Source: Paraburkholderia metrosideri
GTDB taxonomy: Bacteria; Pseudomonadota; Gammaproteobacteria; Burkholderiales; Burkholderiaceae
Direction: 5' to 3'
NCBI RefSeq assembly: GCF_904848625.1
Contig: NZ_CAJHCP010000002.1
Coordinates: 619,568-683,567 of the forward strand
Length of the DNA stretch: 64,000 nt
Position numbers and translations under genes: made by a program. This document shows positions 44,461-55,133 of the stretch, in pieces (positions within the stretch are counted from its first letter, which is position 1; every line of letters starts with the position of its first letter). The notes under the pieces were generated by a model that was not told the DNA's origin, did no database searches, and was given only the letters and a program-made list of their open reading frames with translations.

Positions 44461-45379
44461 TATGCACTCTCCCATCGTGATTCTGTTGCTGTCGCTATTT
44501 GCTGGAGCGATCCGCGTCAGCACGCCGTATCTGTTCGTCAGTCTCGGCGAATGTCTGACCGAGAAGGGCGGCCGCGTGAATCTCGGTCTCGAAGGCATTC
44601 TCGTGTCCGGCGCAATGAGCGGCTACGCGGGGGCGTTTCTCAGCGGCTCGCCGTGGACCGGCGTGTTGTGCGCCGGGCTGGTCGGCTTGCTGCTCGGTTG
44701 CCTGCACGGCCTCGTGTGCTCGTTGCCGCGCGTGTCGGACATCGCGTTCGGCATCGCGTTGATGCTGCTCGGCACCGGACTCGCGTTCTACCTCGGCAAA
44801 CCGTTTATCGAACCGCAAGCGCCAATGCTGCCGTTCATCGACCTCGGCGCGTGGAGTTCGTCGCCGCAATTGCATAACGCGCTGCATCTGAATCTGCTGT
44901 TCGTAATCGGCGTGATTCTGGCTGTCGTTCTGCAATGGGGTTTGCGAAACACGCGTTGGGGGATGGTGCTTCGGCTGGTCGGCGATCACGCGGAAACGGC
45001 GCGTGCGATGGGCTATCCGCTGACCCGCGTACGGATTGCCGCGACCGCCGTGGGCGGCGTGTTCGCGGGGATAGGCGGTGCGTATCTGTCGCTGGTTTAT
45101 CCGGGCAGCTGGAACGAAGGACTTTCCAGCGGACAAGGCCTGATGGCGGTTGCGCTGGTGATCTTCGCGCGCTGGCAGCCGTTGCGTTGTCTGTGGGCCG
45201 CGTTGCTGTTCGGCGCGGCGGGCGCGCTCGGTCCCGCGTTGCAGGCGATCGGCGTGACCAGCGGTTATTACCTGTACAACGCCGCGCCCTACGTGCTGAC
45301 GCTGCTGATCATGATCATCAACTGCCGGCCGGATCGCACGCTGGCGGGCGCGCCGGGCGAACTGAGCCTGACCCGCTGA
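44453..45379 (+). CDS. BMP-type ABC permease 2B
   Basis: 308 residues of membrane helices, with LTEKGGRVNLGLEGILVSGAMSGYAGAF and SLVYPGSWNEGLSSGQGLMAVALVIFARWQPL. Its ATG lies inside the end of permease 2A. The next gene is the biuret hydrolase, placed before the ATPase gene of this importer. Confidence 0.9.
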   Translation: MPDMHSPIVILLLSLFAGAIRVSTPYLFVSLGECLTEKGGRVNLGLEGILVSGAMSGYAGAFLSGSPWTGVLCAGLVGLLLGCLHGLVCSLPRVSDIAFGIALMLLGTGLAFYLGKPFIEPQAPMLPFIDLGAWSSSPQLHNALHLNLLFVIGVILAVVLQWGLRNTRWGMVLRLVGDHAETARAMGYPLTRVRIAATAVGGVFAGIGGAYLSLVYPGSWNEGLSSGQGLMAVALVIFARWQPLRCLWAALLFGAAGALGPALQAIGVTSGYYLYNAAPYVLTLLIMIINCRPDRTLAGAPGELSLTR

Positions 45380-45483
45380 TCTGCTGACCCGCTGACGTGC
45401 CGACGTGTCGACATACGCGCGCCATGTTTGCGCCCCTTGAAACGCTACTGCTCTTCTCGAACCCAACTCAGGACGTCTTCACC

Positions 45484-46176
45484 ATGAACCGATTCATCGA
45501 AGCGAGACCCTACCCGTGGCCGTACGACGGCAACCTGCGCCCGGACAACACCGCGCTCGTGATCATCGACATGCAGACGGATTTCTGTGGCCACGGCGGC
45601 TACGTCGACAAGATGGGCTACGACCTGTCGCTGACCCGCGCGCCGATCGAGCCGATCAAAAGCGTGCTGAAGACGATGCGCGAGCAGGGCTTCACGATCA
45701 TTCACACGCGTGAAGGGCACCGGCCGGATCTGTCCGATCTGCCTGCCAACAAGCGCTGGCGCAGCCGCCGCGCGGGTACCGACGGCGTGGGTATCGGCGA
45801 CGACGGCCCGTGCGGCAGGATTCTCGTACGTGGTGAAGCGGGCTGGGAGATCATCGACGAACTCAAGCCGCTCGACGGCGAGATCGTCATCGACAAACCG
45901 GGCAAGGGCTCGTTCTGCGCGACCGATCTCGAACTGATCCTGCGCACCCGCGGCATCGTCAATCTGATCCTGACCGGCATTACGACCGACGTCTGCGTTC
46001 ACACGACGATGCGCGAGGCCAACGACCGCGGCTTCGAATGCACGGTGCTGGCCGACTGCTGCGGCGCGACCGACAAACACAATCACGACGCCGCGCTGCA
46101 CATGATCACGATGCAGGGCGGCGTGTTCGGCACCGTGTCGGACTCGGGTGCGTTGCTGCAAACACTAGGCGGCTGA
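45484..46176 (+). CDS. biuH: Biuret hydrolase (isochorismatase fold)
   Basis: 230 residues. It splits biuret to allophanate and ammonia, feeding AtzF. The D-K-C triad is Asp29 ([12 protein letters not shown]), Lys138 ([16 protein letters not shown]) and Cys171 ([15 protein letters not shown]). The stretches [21 protein letters not shown] and [12 protein letters not shown] match characterised biuret hydrolases as I remember them, including the start RPYPWPYDG. Cytoplasmic. Sits between permease 2B and ATPase 2, two bases before the ATPase start, so uptake and hydrolysis are coexpressed. Start at the ATG with AGGA ten bases upstream. Confidence 0.88.
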   Translation: MNRFIEARPYPWPYDGNLRPDNTALVIIDMQTDFCGHGGYVDKMGYDLSLTRAPIEPIKSVLKTMREQGFTIIHTREGHRPDLSDLPANKRWRSRRAGTDGVGIGDDGPCGRILVRGEAGWEIIDELKPLDGEIVIDKPGKGSFCATDLELILRTRGIVNLILTGITTDVCVHTTMREANDRGFECTVLADCCGATDKHNHDAALHMITMQGGVFGTVSDSGALLQTLGG

Positions 46177-46178
46177 TC

Positions 46179-47795
46179 ATGTCGACACTACCGCGGCAGG
46201 CGCTCGGCGTCGAGGTGATCGACGCGAGCAAATCGTTCGGCGCGTTCCGTGCACTGGACGGCGTGTCGATCAAGGTCAAGGCGGGCACGATTCACGCGCT
46301 GCTCGGTGAGAACGGTGCAGGCAAGAGCACGCTCGTGAAGGGGCTGGTCGGCTATGGCGTGCTCGACGACGGCCAGATCGCCGCCGACGGCAAGGAGGTT
46401 CACATCCACTCGCCGCGCGATGCGCAGGCGTTGGGCATCGGCATGGTGTATCAGCATTTCACGCTGGCGTCGGGTTTGTCGGTGGAAGAGAACCTGTTGC
46501 TCGCGCGCGGCAAGATGTCATGGAAAATCGACTGGAAAGCGGAGCGCGCGGCGCTCACCGCCTTCATGCAGCGGATGCCGTTTCGCTTGCCACTGGACGC
46601 GCCGGTGGCGACGCTCGCCGCCGGCGAAAAGCAGAAGCTCGAAATTCTCAAGCAGCTTTATCTACAGCAGCGTTTTCTGATTCTCGACGAACCGACCTCG
46701 GTGCTGACCCCGCAGGAAGCCGACGAAGTACTCGGCCTGATGCGCGAGTTGACCACGCGCGGCGAATTGACCGTGCTGATGATCACGCACAAATTCCGCG
46801 AAGTGATGGCTTATGCCGACGACGTCACCGTATTGCGCAAAGGCCGCCAGGTCGGCACGAGCGCGGTGGCAGACACGAACCGCGACCAGCTTGCCGCATG
46901 GATGATGGGCACCGTCGCCACCCAGGACGCGCCGGTGATGGCCGCTGTCTCCGTGGAGCGCGTGCCGCGCAAGCCACTCGACGAAGCGGCGCCAGTGCGT
47001 CTCGCGCTGCGCGATGTGTCCGTGGAAGACGATCGCGGTCATACGGCAGTGAAGCACGCGACACTGTCTGTGCGCGCGGGCGAAATTCTCGGCCTTGCGG
47101 GCGTCTCCGGTAACGGCCAGAAGGAACTGGTGGAGGCGCTGGTCGGTCAGCGTCGCGTGAAAACAGGTGATATGCAGGTGGCGGGCAGACCGTACCACGC
47201 AACCCGCGATCAGATGACCCAGCGGCGCGTGTTCGCGATTCCCGAGGAGCCGTTGAAAAACGCGTGCGTCGGCTCGATGAGCGTCGCGCAAAATCTCGCG
47301 CTGCGTGACTTCGACCGCGAGCCGTTGAGACGCGGCGGCTGGTGGCTCGACCGCCGCGCACTGCGCGAGCGCGCGATGCAACGGATCGGCGAATTCAACG
47401 TGCGGCCGCCGGTGCCCGAGCGCGCCATCGGCACGCTGTCCGGCGGCAATGTGCAGCGCGCGGTGCTGGCTCGCGAACTCGGCCAGCCGGTGGACGTGCT
47501 GATCGTCGCGAATCCGGTATTTGGGCTCGACTTCGCTTCGGTCGCCGATATTCACGCGCGGTTGATGGCCGCACGCGATGCAGGCGCGGCCGTGCTGCTG
47601 GTCAGCGAGGATCTCGACGAGTTGCTGGAACTGGCAGACCGTATCATGGTGATTGCCGAAGGCGAACTGGTGTACGACACGCCCGCCGCGCGTGCGGACC
47701 GGGCCGTGCTAGGACAGCATATGGCAGGGCACGGCGACACCCACGCGCAGCCCGACGCCAGGCCGGCTGAAAAAATCAAGGAAGCGATTGGATGA
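46179..47795 (+). CDS. BMP-type ABC ATPase 2 (two nucleotide-binding domains)
   Basis: 538 residues. Domain 1 has [36 protein letters not shown] and [12 protein letters not shown]. Domain 2 has the degenerate loop [10 protein letters not shown] with an intact [16 protein letters not shown], and [12 protein letters not shown] in the Walker B position. Pairs with permeases 2A/2B and binding protein 2. Its start is two bases after biuH and its stop overlaps the next gene's start (ATGA). Confidence 0.92.
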   Translation: MSTLPRQALGVEVIDASKSFGAFRALDGVSIKVKAGTIHALLGENGAGKSTLVKGLVGYGVLDDGQIAADGKEVHIHSPRDAQALGIGMVYQHFTLASGLSVEENLLLARGKMSWKIDWKAERAALTAFMQRMPFRLPLDAPVATLAAGEKQKLEILKQLYLQQRFLILDEPTSVLTPQEADEVLGLMRELTTRGELTVLMITHKFREVMAYADDVTVLRKGRQVGTSAVADTNRDQLAAWMMGTVATQDAPVMAAVSVERVPRKPLDEAAPVRLALRDVSVEDDRGHTAVKHATLSVRAGEILGLAGVSGNGQKELVEALVGQRRVKTGDMQVAGRPYHATRDQMTQRRVFAIPEEPLKNACVGSMSVAQNLALRDFDREPLRRGGWWLDRRALRERAMQRIGEFNVRPPVPERAIGTLSGGNVQRAVLARELGQPVDVLIVANPVFGLDFASVADIHARLMAARDAGAAVLLVSEDLDELLELADRIMVIAEGELVYDTPAARADRAVLGQHMAGHGDTHAQPDARPAEKIKEAIG

Positions 47796-48487
47796 CCCCC
47801 GAGACATCACCAGGCACAACGTATTCGATCGACGCCCAACCGGGCCCATTCACGTTCGACGTCACCAAAACCGCGCTGGTCGTGATCGACATGCAGCGCG
47901 ACTTCATCGAGCCGGGCGGTTTTGGCGAATCGCTGGGCAACGACGTGTCGCTGCTCGCCGAGATCGTGCCGACCGTGGCCGCGCTGCTCGCATTCGCGCG
48001 CAGGCAGAACTGGCTCGTGGTGCATACGCGCGAATCGCATGCGCCAGATCTGGCCGACTGTCCGCCCGCAAAACGGTTAAGAGGTGCGCCAAATGCGCGG
48101 ATCGGCGATACCGGTCCGATGGGCCGCATTCTGATTCGCGGCGAGCCGGGTAATGCGATCATCGAACCGCTCGCGCCGATAGCCGGTGAAATCGTCATCG
48201 ACAAACCCGGCAAAGGCGCGTTCTACGCGACCCGGCTCGGCGAGGAACTCGCGATGCGCGGCATCACGCACCTCGTGTTCGCCGGCGTCACGACCGAAGT
48301 CTGCGTGCAAACGTCGATGCGCGAGGCCAACGACCGCGGCTACGACAGCCTGCTCGTCGAAGACGCGACCGCGAGCTATATCCCGGCGTTCAAGCAGGCG
48401 ACGCTCGACATGGTGCGCTCGCAAGGCGGCATTGTCGGCTGGACCGCGCCGCTGTCGTCGTTAATCCGAAGCGAAGGGAAAATCTAG
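47792..48487 (+). CDS. Isochorismatase-fold cysteine hydrolase 2
   Basis: 231 residues with Asp33 (VVIDMQRDF), Lys138 ([13 protein letters not shown]) and Cys171 ([17 protein letters not shown]): the same numbering and much of the same loop sequence as BiuH, so a paralog of the same subfamily. Differences from BiuH are [11 protein letters not shown] and the C-terminal [16 protein letters not shown]. It is translated with ATPase 2 (ATGA). It may hydrolyse a substituted biuret, urea or carbamoyl compound rather than biuret itself (inference). Confidence 0.86.
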   Translation: MTPETSPGTTYSIDAQPGPFTFDVTKTALVVIDMQRDFIEPGGFGESLGNDVSLLAEIVPTVAALLAFARRQNWLVVHTRESHAPDLADCPPAKRLRGAPNARIGDTGPMGRILIRGEPGNAIIEPLAPIAGEIVIDKPGKGAFYATRLGEELAMRGITHLVFAGVTTEVCVQTSMREANDRGYDSLLVEDATASYIPAFKQATLDMVRSQGGIVGWTAPLSSLIRSEGKI

Positions 48488-48490
48488 AGT

Positions 48491-48886
48491 ATGGAAGTCA
48501 ATCAACCCGAAATCGTCGCGCAGGTTCGCGCGGCATTTGTCGACTACGAACGTGCGCTGGTCGACAACGACGTCGCGGCGATGAACGCGCTGTTCTGGCA
48601 CACAGCGGAAACGGTCCGTTATGGCATTGCCGAAATTCAGCACGGCGGCGAGGCGATCCGCGCATGGCGCGAGCGTTGCGCGCCGGTGCCACCATCGCGC
48701 AAACTGCATCGAACCGTGGTGACGACGTTCGGCACGGATTTCGCGACCGTCAGCACTGAATTCACCAGCGACACGACGCCTTTGCTCGGCCGTCAGATGC
48801 AAACCTGGGCCAGGTTCGGCCCCACCGATGGCTGGAAGATTGTCGCCGCGCATGTCAGCCTGATCGATCCCGCCGTGATGTCGTGA
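48491..48886 (+). CDS. DUF3225/SnoaL-fold protein, AtzH/HpxZ-like
   Basis: 131 residues, NTF2-like fold: YERALVDNDVAAMNALFWHTAETVRYGIAEIQHG, then FGTDFATVSTEF and RQMQTWARFGPTDGWKIVAAHVSLID. AtzH of the cyanuric acid pathway (proposed to turn 1,3-dicarboxyurea into allophanate) and HpxZ of the oxalurate pathway belong here. Tyr19 and Arg44 are plausible counterparts of the Tyr and Arg reported important in AtzH. No AtzE/AtzG pair is next to it, so the substrate is open. Four bases after the preceding gene, so the same transcript. Confidence 0.82.
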   Translation: MEVNQPEIVAQVRAAFVDYERALVDNDVAAMNALFWHTAETVRYGIAEIQHGGEAIRAWRERCAPVPPSRKLHRTVVTTFGTDFATVSTEFTSDTTPLLGRQMQTWARFGPTDGWKIVAAHVSLIDPAVMS

Positions 48887-48920
48887 AGCGTCGATAATAA
48901 GAAAACAGGACCTTGGCCTC

Positions 48921-49703
48921 ATGAACGACGACCCGACGAATCTGCTGGAGACGCCCGACGCGGGATCTTCCATGCCGCACGACGCGCCCGCTGCACAGAC
49001 CCAGGCGCAGATCCCGGCTGCGGCCAACCCGCTTGCTGAACAGGTTTATCAACAGCTGAAGAGCGACATCTTCAGTTTCAGGCTGTTTCCAGGCGACCGT
49101 TTCTCGGAGAACGGCATCGCGCAGCACTACGGCGTATCGCGCACGCCGATGCGCGACGGGCTGTTCCGGCTGCAGCGCGAGGGTTATCTGGAAGTCGGTT
49201 TCCGCCGTGGCTGGAAAGTGTCGCCGATCAATTTCGATCAGCTCGACCAGCTTTACGATTTGCGCATCGTTCTGGAAGTCGCCGCGGTCGAGCGAATCGG
49301 CGCGGGCGGTGAAGCCGCGCATGCGGCGCTCGAGACGCTGAAGGCGGTGTGGTGTGTCGCGCCTGAGTCACGCGAGAGCGTTCCGGTGAAAATGTTCGGC
49401 ATGGACGAAAACTTTCACCGCCAACTGGTGGCCGCAACGGGCAACCTGGAAATGCTGCGTGTGCATAACGAAGTGACCGAGCGCATCCGCATTGTGCGGC
49501 GGCTCGATTTTCTGAAGCCGCACCGAACCAGCGCGACTTACGATGAGCATTCGACCATGCTGAATCTGATCGAACGCAATCGCGTGACCGAAGCAATCAT
49601 CCTGCTGCGCGCGCATATCACGCAGAGCAAACTGGAAGTGCGCAAGATCACGCTATCGATGCTCGCGGCGGCGCGCGATAGCAAGTTGCCGTTTGTGTCG
49701 TGA
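48921..49703 (+). CDS. GntR-family regulator (FCD type) 2
   Basis: 260 residues. A 36-residue Ala/Gln/Pro tail is followed by a winged helix (LAEQVYQQLKSDIFSFRLFPGDRFSENGIAQHYGVSRTPMRDGLFRLQREGYLEV) and an FCD domain with LYDLRIVLEVAAVERIG, the conserved His of DENFHRQLVAATGN and HSTMLNLIERN. Lies 34 bases after the DUF3225 gene at the end of the atzF-biuH operon, so it likely controls that operon. Confidence 0.9.
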   Translation: MNDDPTNLLETPDAGSSMPHDAPAAQTQAQIPAAANPLAEQVYQQLKSDIFSFRLFPGDRFSENGIAQHYGVSRTPMRDGLFRLQREGYLEVGFRRGWKVSPINFDQLDQLYDLRIVLEVAAVERIGAGGEAAHAALETLKAVWCVAPESRESVPVKMFGMDENFHRQLVAATGNLEMLRVHNEVTERIRIVRRLDFLKPHRTSATYDEHSTMLNLIERNRVTEAIILLRAHITQSKLEVRKITLSMLAAARDSKLPFVS

Positions 49704-49743
49704 ACAGCGGCGCGTCGAACCACGCACGTCCACCGCGTCACAC

Positions 49744-51853
<2,110 letters not shown>

Positions 51854-51862
51854 AAGAATAAT

Positions 51863-51877
51863 TTATCGAATTGATAA
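51863..51877. promoter_or_regulatory. LysR-type T-N11-A dyad
   Basis: TTATC-GAATT-GATAA has 5-base inverted arms, and TATCGAATTGATA inside it fits T-N11-A. It lies 10 bases upstream of the LysR start and about 260 bases before the divergent oxidoreductase, in an AT-rich stretch that is also a likely promoter. Confidence 0.55.
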
Positions 51878-52137
51878 TCTTGACGTAGTTTTAATTATAG
51901 CGGTGAGCGTTTAACCTTGTAGCACGTCAGGATTCCGCATAGCGAGTCTTGCTGATTCGCCAACCGGCTTGCCGGTGACCGACCTCGACGCTGCGGGCAT
52001 GGGCTGCGCTCACGCACGTCGGCGAACAGATAGGCAGGGCGAGATCGCGGCAGGGGCAGTTGCAAACCGAACCGGGTTAGCCAATCCGAACCACCTGAAA
52101 TTCGCCCGGCATGACCGGGAAATACTGGGAAATACGC

Positions 52138-53238
52138 ATGTCAGCACTCTTCACACCGTTTCAACTCAAGGACGTCTCGCTACGCAACCGCATCGCCGTT
52201 CCGCCGATGTGCCAGTACAGCGCCGTCGACGGCTTTACCAATGCCTGGCATCAGGTCCACTACGCGAGCCTCGCACGCGGCGGCGCGGCGCTGGTGATCG
52301 TCGAGGCGACCGCGGTCTCGCCAGAAGGACGCATCACGCCGGCCTGCACGGGCTTGTGGAACGACGCGCAGGCGGAAGGCATGGCGCAGATCGCGGCGTC
52401 GATCAAGGCAGCGGGCGCGGTACCCGGCATCCAGATCGCGCACGCAGGGCGCAAGGCCAGCGCGAACCGTCCGTGGGAAGGCGACGATCACATTGCCGAA
52501 GGGGACCCGCGCGGCTGGGACACGCTGGCGCCGTCGGCAATCGCGTTCGGCGCGAATCTACCCAAAGTGCCGAAAGCGATGACGCTCGACGACATCGCCC
52601 GCGTGAAGGCGGACTTCGTGGCCGCCGCCCGCCGCGCACGCGACGCCGGTTTCGAATGGCTCGAATTGCATTTTGCGCATGGCTATCTCGCACAAAGCTT
52701 TTTCTCGGTGCACGCGAACCAGCGCGACGATCAATACGGCGGCGACCTCGCGGGCCGCAGCCGGTTCCTGCTGGAAACGCTCGAAGCAGTGCGCGAAGTG
52801 TGGCCGGCAAACCTGCCGCTGACCGCGCGTTTCGGCGTGATCGAATACGACGGGCGCGATGAGCAGACGCTCGACGAATCGATCGAACTGACGAAGGCGA
52901 TGCGCCGTGGCGGCCTCGACATGCTGAGTGTCAGCGTCGGCTTCTCGACGCCGAAGGCGAAAATTCCGTGGGGACCTGCGTTTCTCGCACCGATTGCAGA
53001 GCGCGTGCGACGTGAAGGGGGATTGCCGGTGTCGTCGGCATGGGGCATCGACTCGCCGGAGAACTGCGAGCGCGTCATCGCACAGGAGCAACTCGATCTG
53101 GTGATGGTCGGCCGCGCGCATCTGGCCGATCCGCACTGGCCGTACTACGCGGCGCTGGCGCTGAAGGCCGAGAAGCCGTCGTGGGTGCTGCCCGCGCCGT
53201 ACGCGCACTGGCTGGAGCGCTACGCGGTGGCGGAGTGA
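52138..53238 (+). CDS. NADH:flavin oxidoreductase, old yellow enzyme (YqjM-like)
   Basis: 366 residues, TIM-barrel FMN enzyme that reduces activated C=C bonds of enones with NAD(P)H. Visible: LFTPFQLKDVSLRNRIAVPPMCQYSAVDG (FMN start with the Cys of the YqjM class), GIQIAHAGRKAS (the His-x-x-Arg region), GFEWLELHFAHGYLAQSFFS and MVGRAHLADPHWPY. Divergent from LysR. The start was set at the ATG of MSALFTP; nine more in-frame codons lie upstream. Convergent with iclR. Confidence 0.9.
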   Translation: MSALFTPFQLKDVSLRNRIAVPPMCQYSAVDGFTNAWHQVHYASLARGGAALVIVEATAVSPEGRITPACTGLWNDAQAEGMAQIAASIKAAGAVPGIQIAHAGRKASANRPWEGDDHIAEGDPRGWDTLAPSAIAFGANLPKVPKAMTLDDIARVKADFVAAARRARDAGFEWLELHFAHGYLAQSFFSVHANQRDDQYGGDLAGRSRFLLETLEAVREVWPANLPLTARFGVIEYDGRDEQTLDESIELTKAMRRGGLDMLSVSVGFSTPKAKIPWGPAFLAPIAERVRREGGLPVSSAWGIDSPENCERVIAQEQLDLVMVGRAHLADPHWPYYAALALKAEKPSWVLPAPYAHWLERYAVAE

Positions 53239-53340
53239 CGGGTGGTGCAATGAGCGGCGTCGGTACTTGACGCGAGTTTGACGTGCGCCCGGCGCTTGCC
53301 AGTGAATGTCTGCGCCGGGTGCGTTTGAGTTGGTAATGGT

Positions 53341-53430
53341 GGCTTCAGGGGCTTGGGCGGCTTGAGCGACTTGAATGGCCTCAGCGGCTTGAACGGCTTC
53401 AGCGGCTTGAGTGGCTTCAGCGGCTTCAGC
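53341..53430. repeat. Ten 9-bp tandem repeats (minisatellite)
   Basis: Exactly ten 9-base units of the type GGCTTCAGC or GGCTTGAGC, for example GGCTTGGGC, GGCTTGAGC, GGCTTGAAC, GGCTTCAGC and GGCTTGAGT. They end four bases before the iclR stop codon, in the gap between oxidoreductase and iclR. Frames through it encode Gly/Ser/Leu or Lys/Pro/Leu repeats but I see no supported gene. Confidence 0.85.
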
Positions 53431-53434
53431 GCAC

Positions 53435-54271
53435 CTAGCGCCCTGGAATCGGTCCTAACCGCGCCGCAATCGTCCTGCACGCCATCAGCAACGGCTCGAT
53501 ATAGCTGGCTTGCGCGTCGCCCTTCAAACGATAAGACGGCATGCTGATGCTGATGCACCCCACCGCTCGCCCATCGGTTCCGCGAATCGCCGCGCCATAG
53601 CAGGAGATCGCAACTTCGTTTTCTTCGCGGTCTTCGGCATAGCCACGCTGCTCGGTGGCAGTCACTTCTTTACGCACCGCGTCGAGCGTGACCAGCGTGT
53701 GTTCCGTGAAGCGCTCCAGCGGTGCGTCTTTCAGCAGCGCTTCGCGCTCGGCCACGCTTAGTGTGGCCAGATAAGCCTTGCCCACCGAGCTCGACGTGAG
53801 CGATACCCGTGTGCCGACGCGCGACGCCATGCGCACCGCGTGCGGACTTTCGAGCTTTTCGATGTACACCATCTCACCCTGACTCGGCACCGCAAGGTGG
53901 ATTGTCTCTGACGTGACGTTGCGCAATTCCATTAGCGCATCGACGGCGGCGAGGCGTAAATCCGAACGCTCCCAGCTACGGCTCGCCAGATTCACGAGGC
54001 GCGGGCCGAGCCCGAACGTGGTGCCGTTTGCCGCCGCGACGATCAATCCCTCCGCCTGCAACGCGGCCACGATGCGATGGACAGTAGGGCGCGGATAGCC
54101 ACTCGCCGCGCTCAGTTTCGCGACATTGGGCGGCGTCTCGGCGTCGGCGACCAGTTGCAGTACCGCAATGAATTTGGAGAATGCGGCAGCGCCGGCAACG
54201 GTTTTGGCATCGGTGGCACTGATGACACCGGCGGTATCTTTCGAAGGGGACGTGGGATCGGGAGTCGACAT
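53435..54271 (-). CDS. IclR-family regulator
   Basis: 278 residues. After a polar tail the winged helix is at about 28-90 (FSKFIAVLQLVADAETPPNVAKLSAASGYPRPTVHRIVAALQAEGLI), followed by the IclR effector domain (RMASRVGTRVSLTSSSVGKAYLATLS, RGYAEDREENEVAISCYGAAIRG, GCISISMPSY). Last of a leftward gene group with cupin, SDR, MFS and SDR genes, so it probably senses the substrate of that pathway; the palindrome at 57831 is the best candidate target. Confidence 0.92.
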   Translation of the reverse strand: MSTPDPTSPSKDTAGVISATDAKTVAGAAAFSKFIAVLQLVADAETPPNVAKLSAASGYPRPTVHRIVAALQAEGLIVAAANGTTFGLGPRLVNLASRSWERSDLRLAAVDALMELRNVTSETIHLAVPSQGEMVYIEKLESPHAVRMASRVGTRVSLTSSSVGKAYLATLSVAEREALLKDAPLERFTEHTLVTLDAVRKEVTATEQRGYAEDREENEVAISCYGAAIRGTDGRAVGCISISMPSYRLKGDAQASYIEPLLMACRTIAARLGPIPGR

Positions 54272-54374
54272 CAGAAGTAGTCAGGCACGGTTGAGCAATT
54301 ATGCCTTTATCGCAGGCCTGGATGGTATCGATCCACCGTGGCCCCGCTCATAGTGGCCGCCGCGCGGCAAGCCG

Positions 54375-55103
54375 TCAGGCGACCAGATAGCCGCCGTCGA
54401 CGGGCACGATCGCGCCCGTCATGAACGACGCCGCGGGCGTGCAGAGAAACGCCGCGACTTGCGCGACTTCGTCCGGCGTGCCCCAGCGACGCATCGGCGT
54501 GCGATCGAGAATTGCCTGCGAACGGCCGTCGTCGTCCTGCAACGCCTGGGTCAGCGGCGTGGCGATCCAGCCGGGTGCGATGGCGTTCACGCGAATGCCG
54601 TCGGCGGCGTACGCGAGCGCCAGCGACTTCGTCAACTGCGCAACCGCGCCCTTGCTCGCGCTATACGCGGGCACGAGACCACCGCCGAAGAAGCTCAGCA
54701 TCGAAGCCGTATTGACGATGCATCCCGACGACGCCTTCAGCAACTCACGCGCCGCCGAGCACACCCGCATCGTGCCGTTCAGGTTGATGTCCATCACGCG
54801 CTCGAACACCTCGATGCGATGTTCTTCGATACGGCTGATCACCCCCGCGCAATTGACCACGATGTCGAGCCGGTCGAACGCTTTCAGCGCGGCAGCGACG
54901 TCATCGGTTGAGCGGACATCGAGCGTCACGCGTTCGATCTCGCGGTTCAGCGAATCCGGCGCGCCTTGCGGCAAGGGCAAACCGGCCGCAACCGTTTTTG
55001 CGCCGAGTTGCGCGAGTCCGTTGGCGATCGCCGCGCCGATTCCGGACAGGCCGCCGGTCACGAATGCGACCTTGCCTTCGAGGAGATTGTTCTGGAATGT
55101 CAT
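54375..55103 (-). CDS. Short-chain dehydrogenase/reductase 1
   Basis: 242 residues. Rossmann start GKVAFVTGGLSGIGAAIANGLAQLG, the NAG equivalent VVNCAGVISR, catalytic Ser in NTASMLSF and YxxxK in PAYSASKGAVAQLTKSLA. An NAD(P)-dependent oxidoreductase of an alcohol or sugar acid. The start is the second Met (MTFQNN); the frame is slightly longer. Same strand and tight spacing as the MFS gene, hence one operon. Confidence 0.9.
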   Translation of the reverse strand: MTFQNNLLEGKVAFVTGGLSGIGAAIANGLAQLGAKTVAAGLPLPQGAPDSLNREIERVTLDVRSTDDVAAALKAFDRLDIVVNCAGVISRIEEHRIEVFERVMDINLNGTMRVCSAARELLKASSGCIVNTASMLSFFGGGLVPAYSASKGAVAQLTKSLALAYAADGIRVNAIAPGWIATPLTQALQDDDGRSQAILDRTPMRRWGTPDEVAQVAAFLCTPAASFMTGAIVPVDGGYLVA

Positions 55104-55133
55104 AAAAGTCAGCAACGAGTGCTCAGGTTGAGA

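Noticed and set aside
35287..47795. Whether the two BMP importers are one recent tandem duplication
   Set aside because: Receptors, permeases and ATPases differ strongly in sequence and signal peptide type (Sec versus Tat-like), so they look like old paralogs, not a recent copy.
53353..53547. Short Gly/Leu/Ser repeat frame (GLNGFSGLSG)
   Set aside because: Arises from the 9-bp minisatellite and overlaps iclR antisense; no ribosome binding site.
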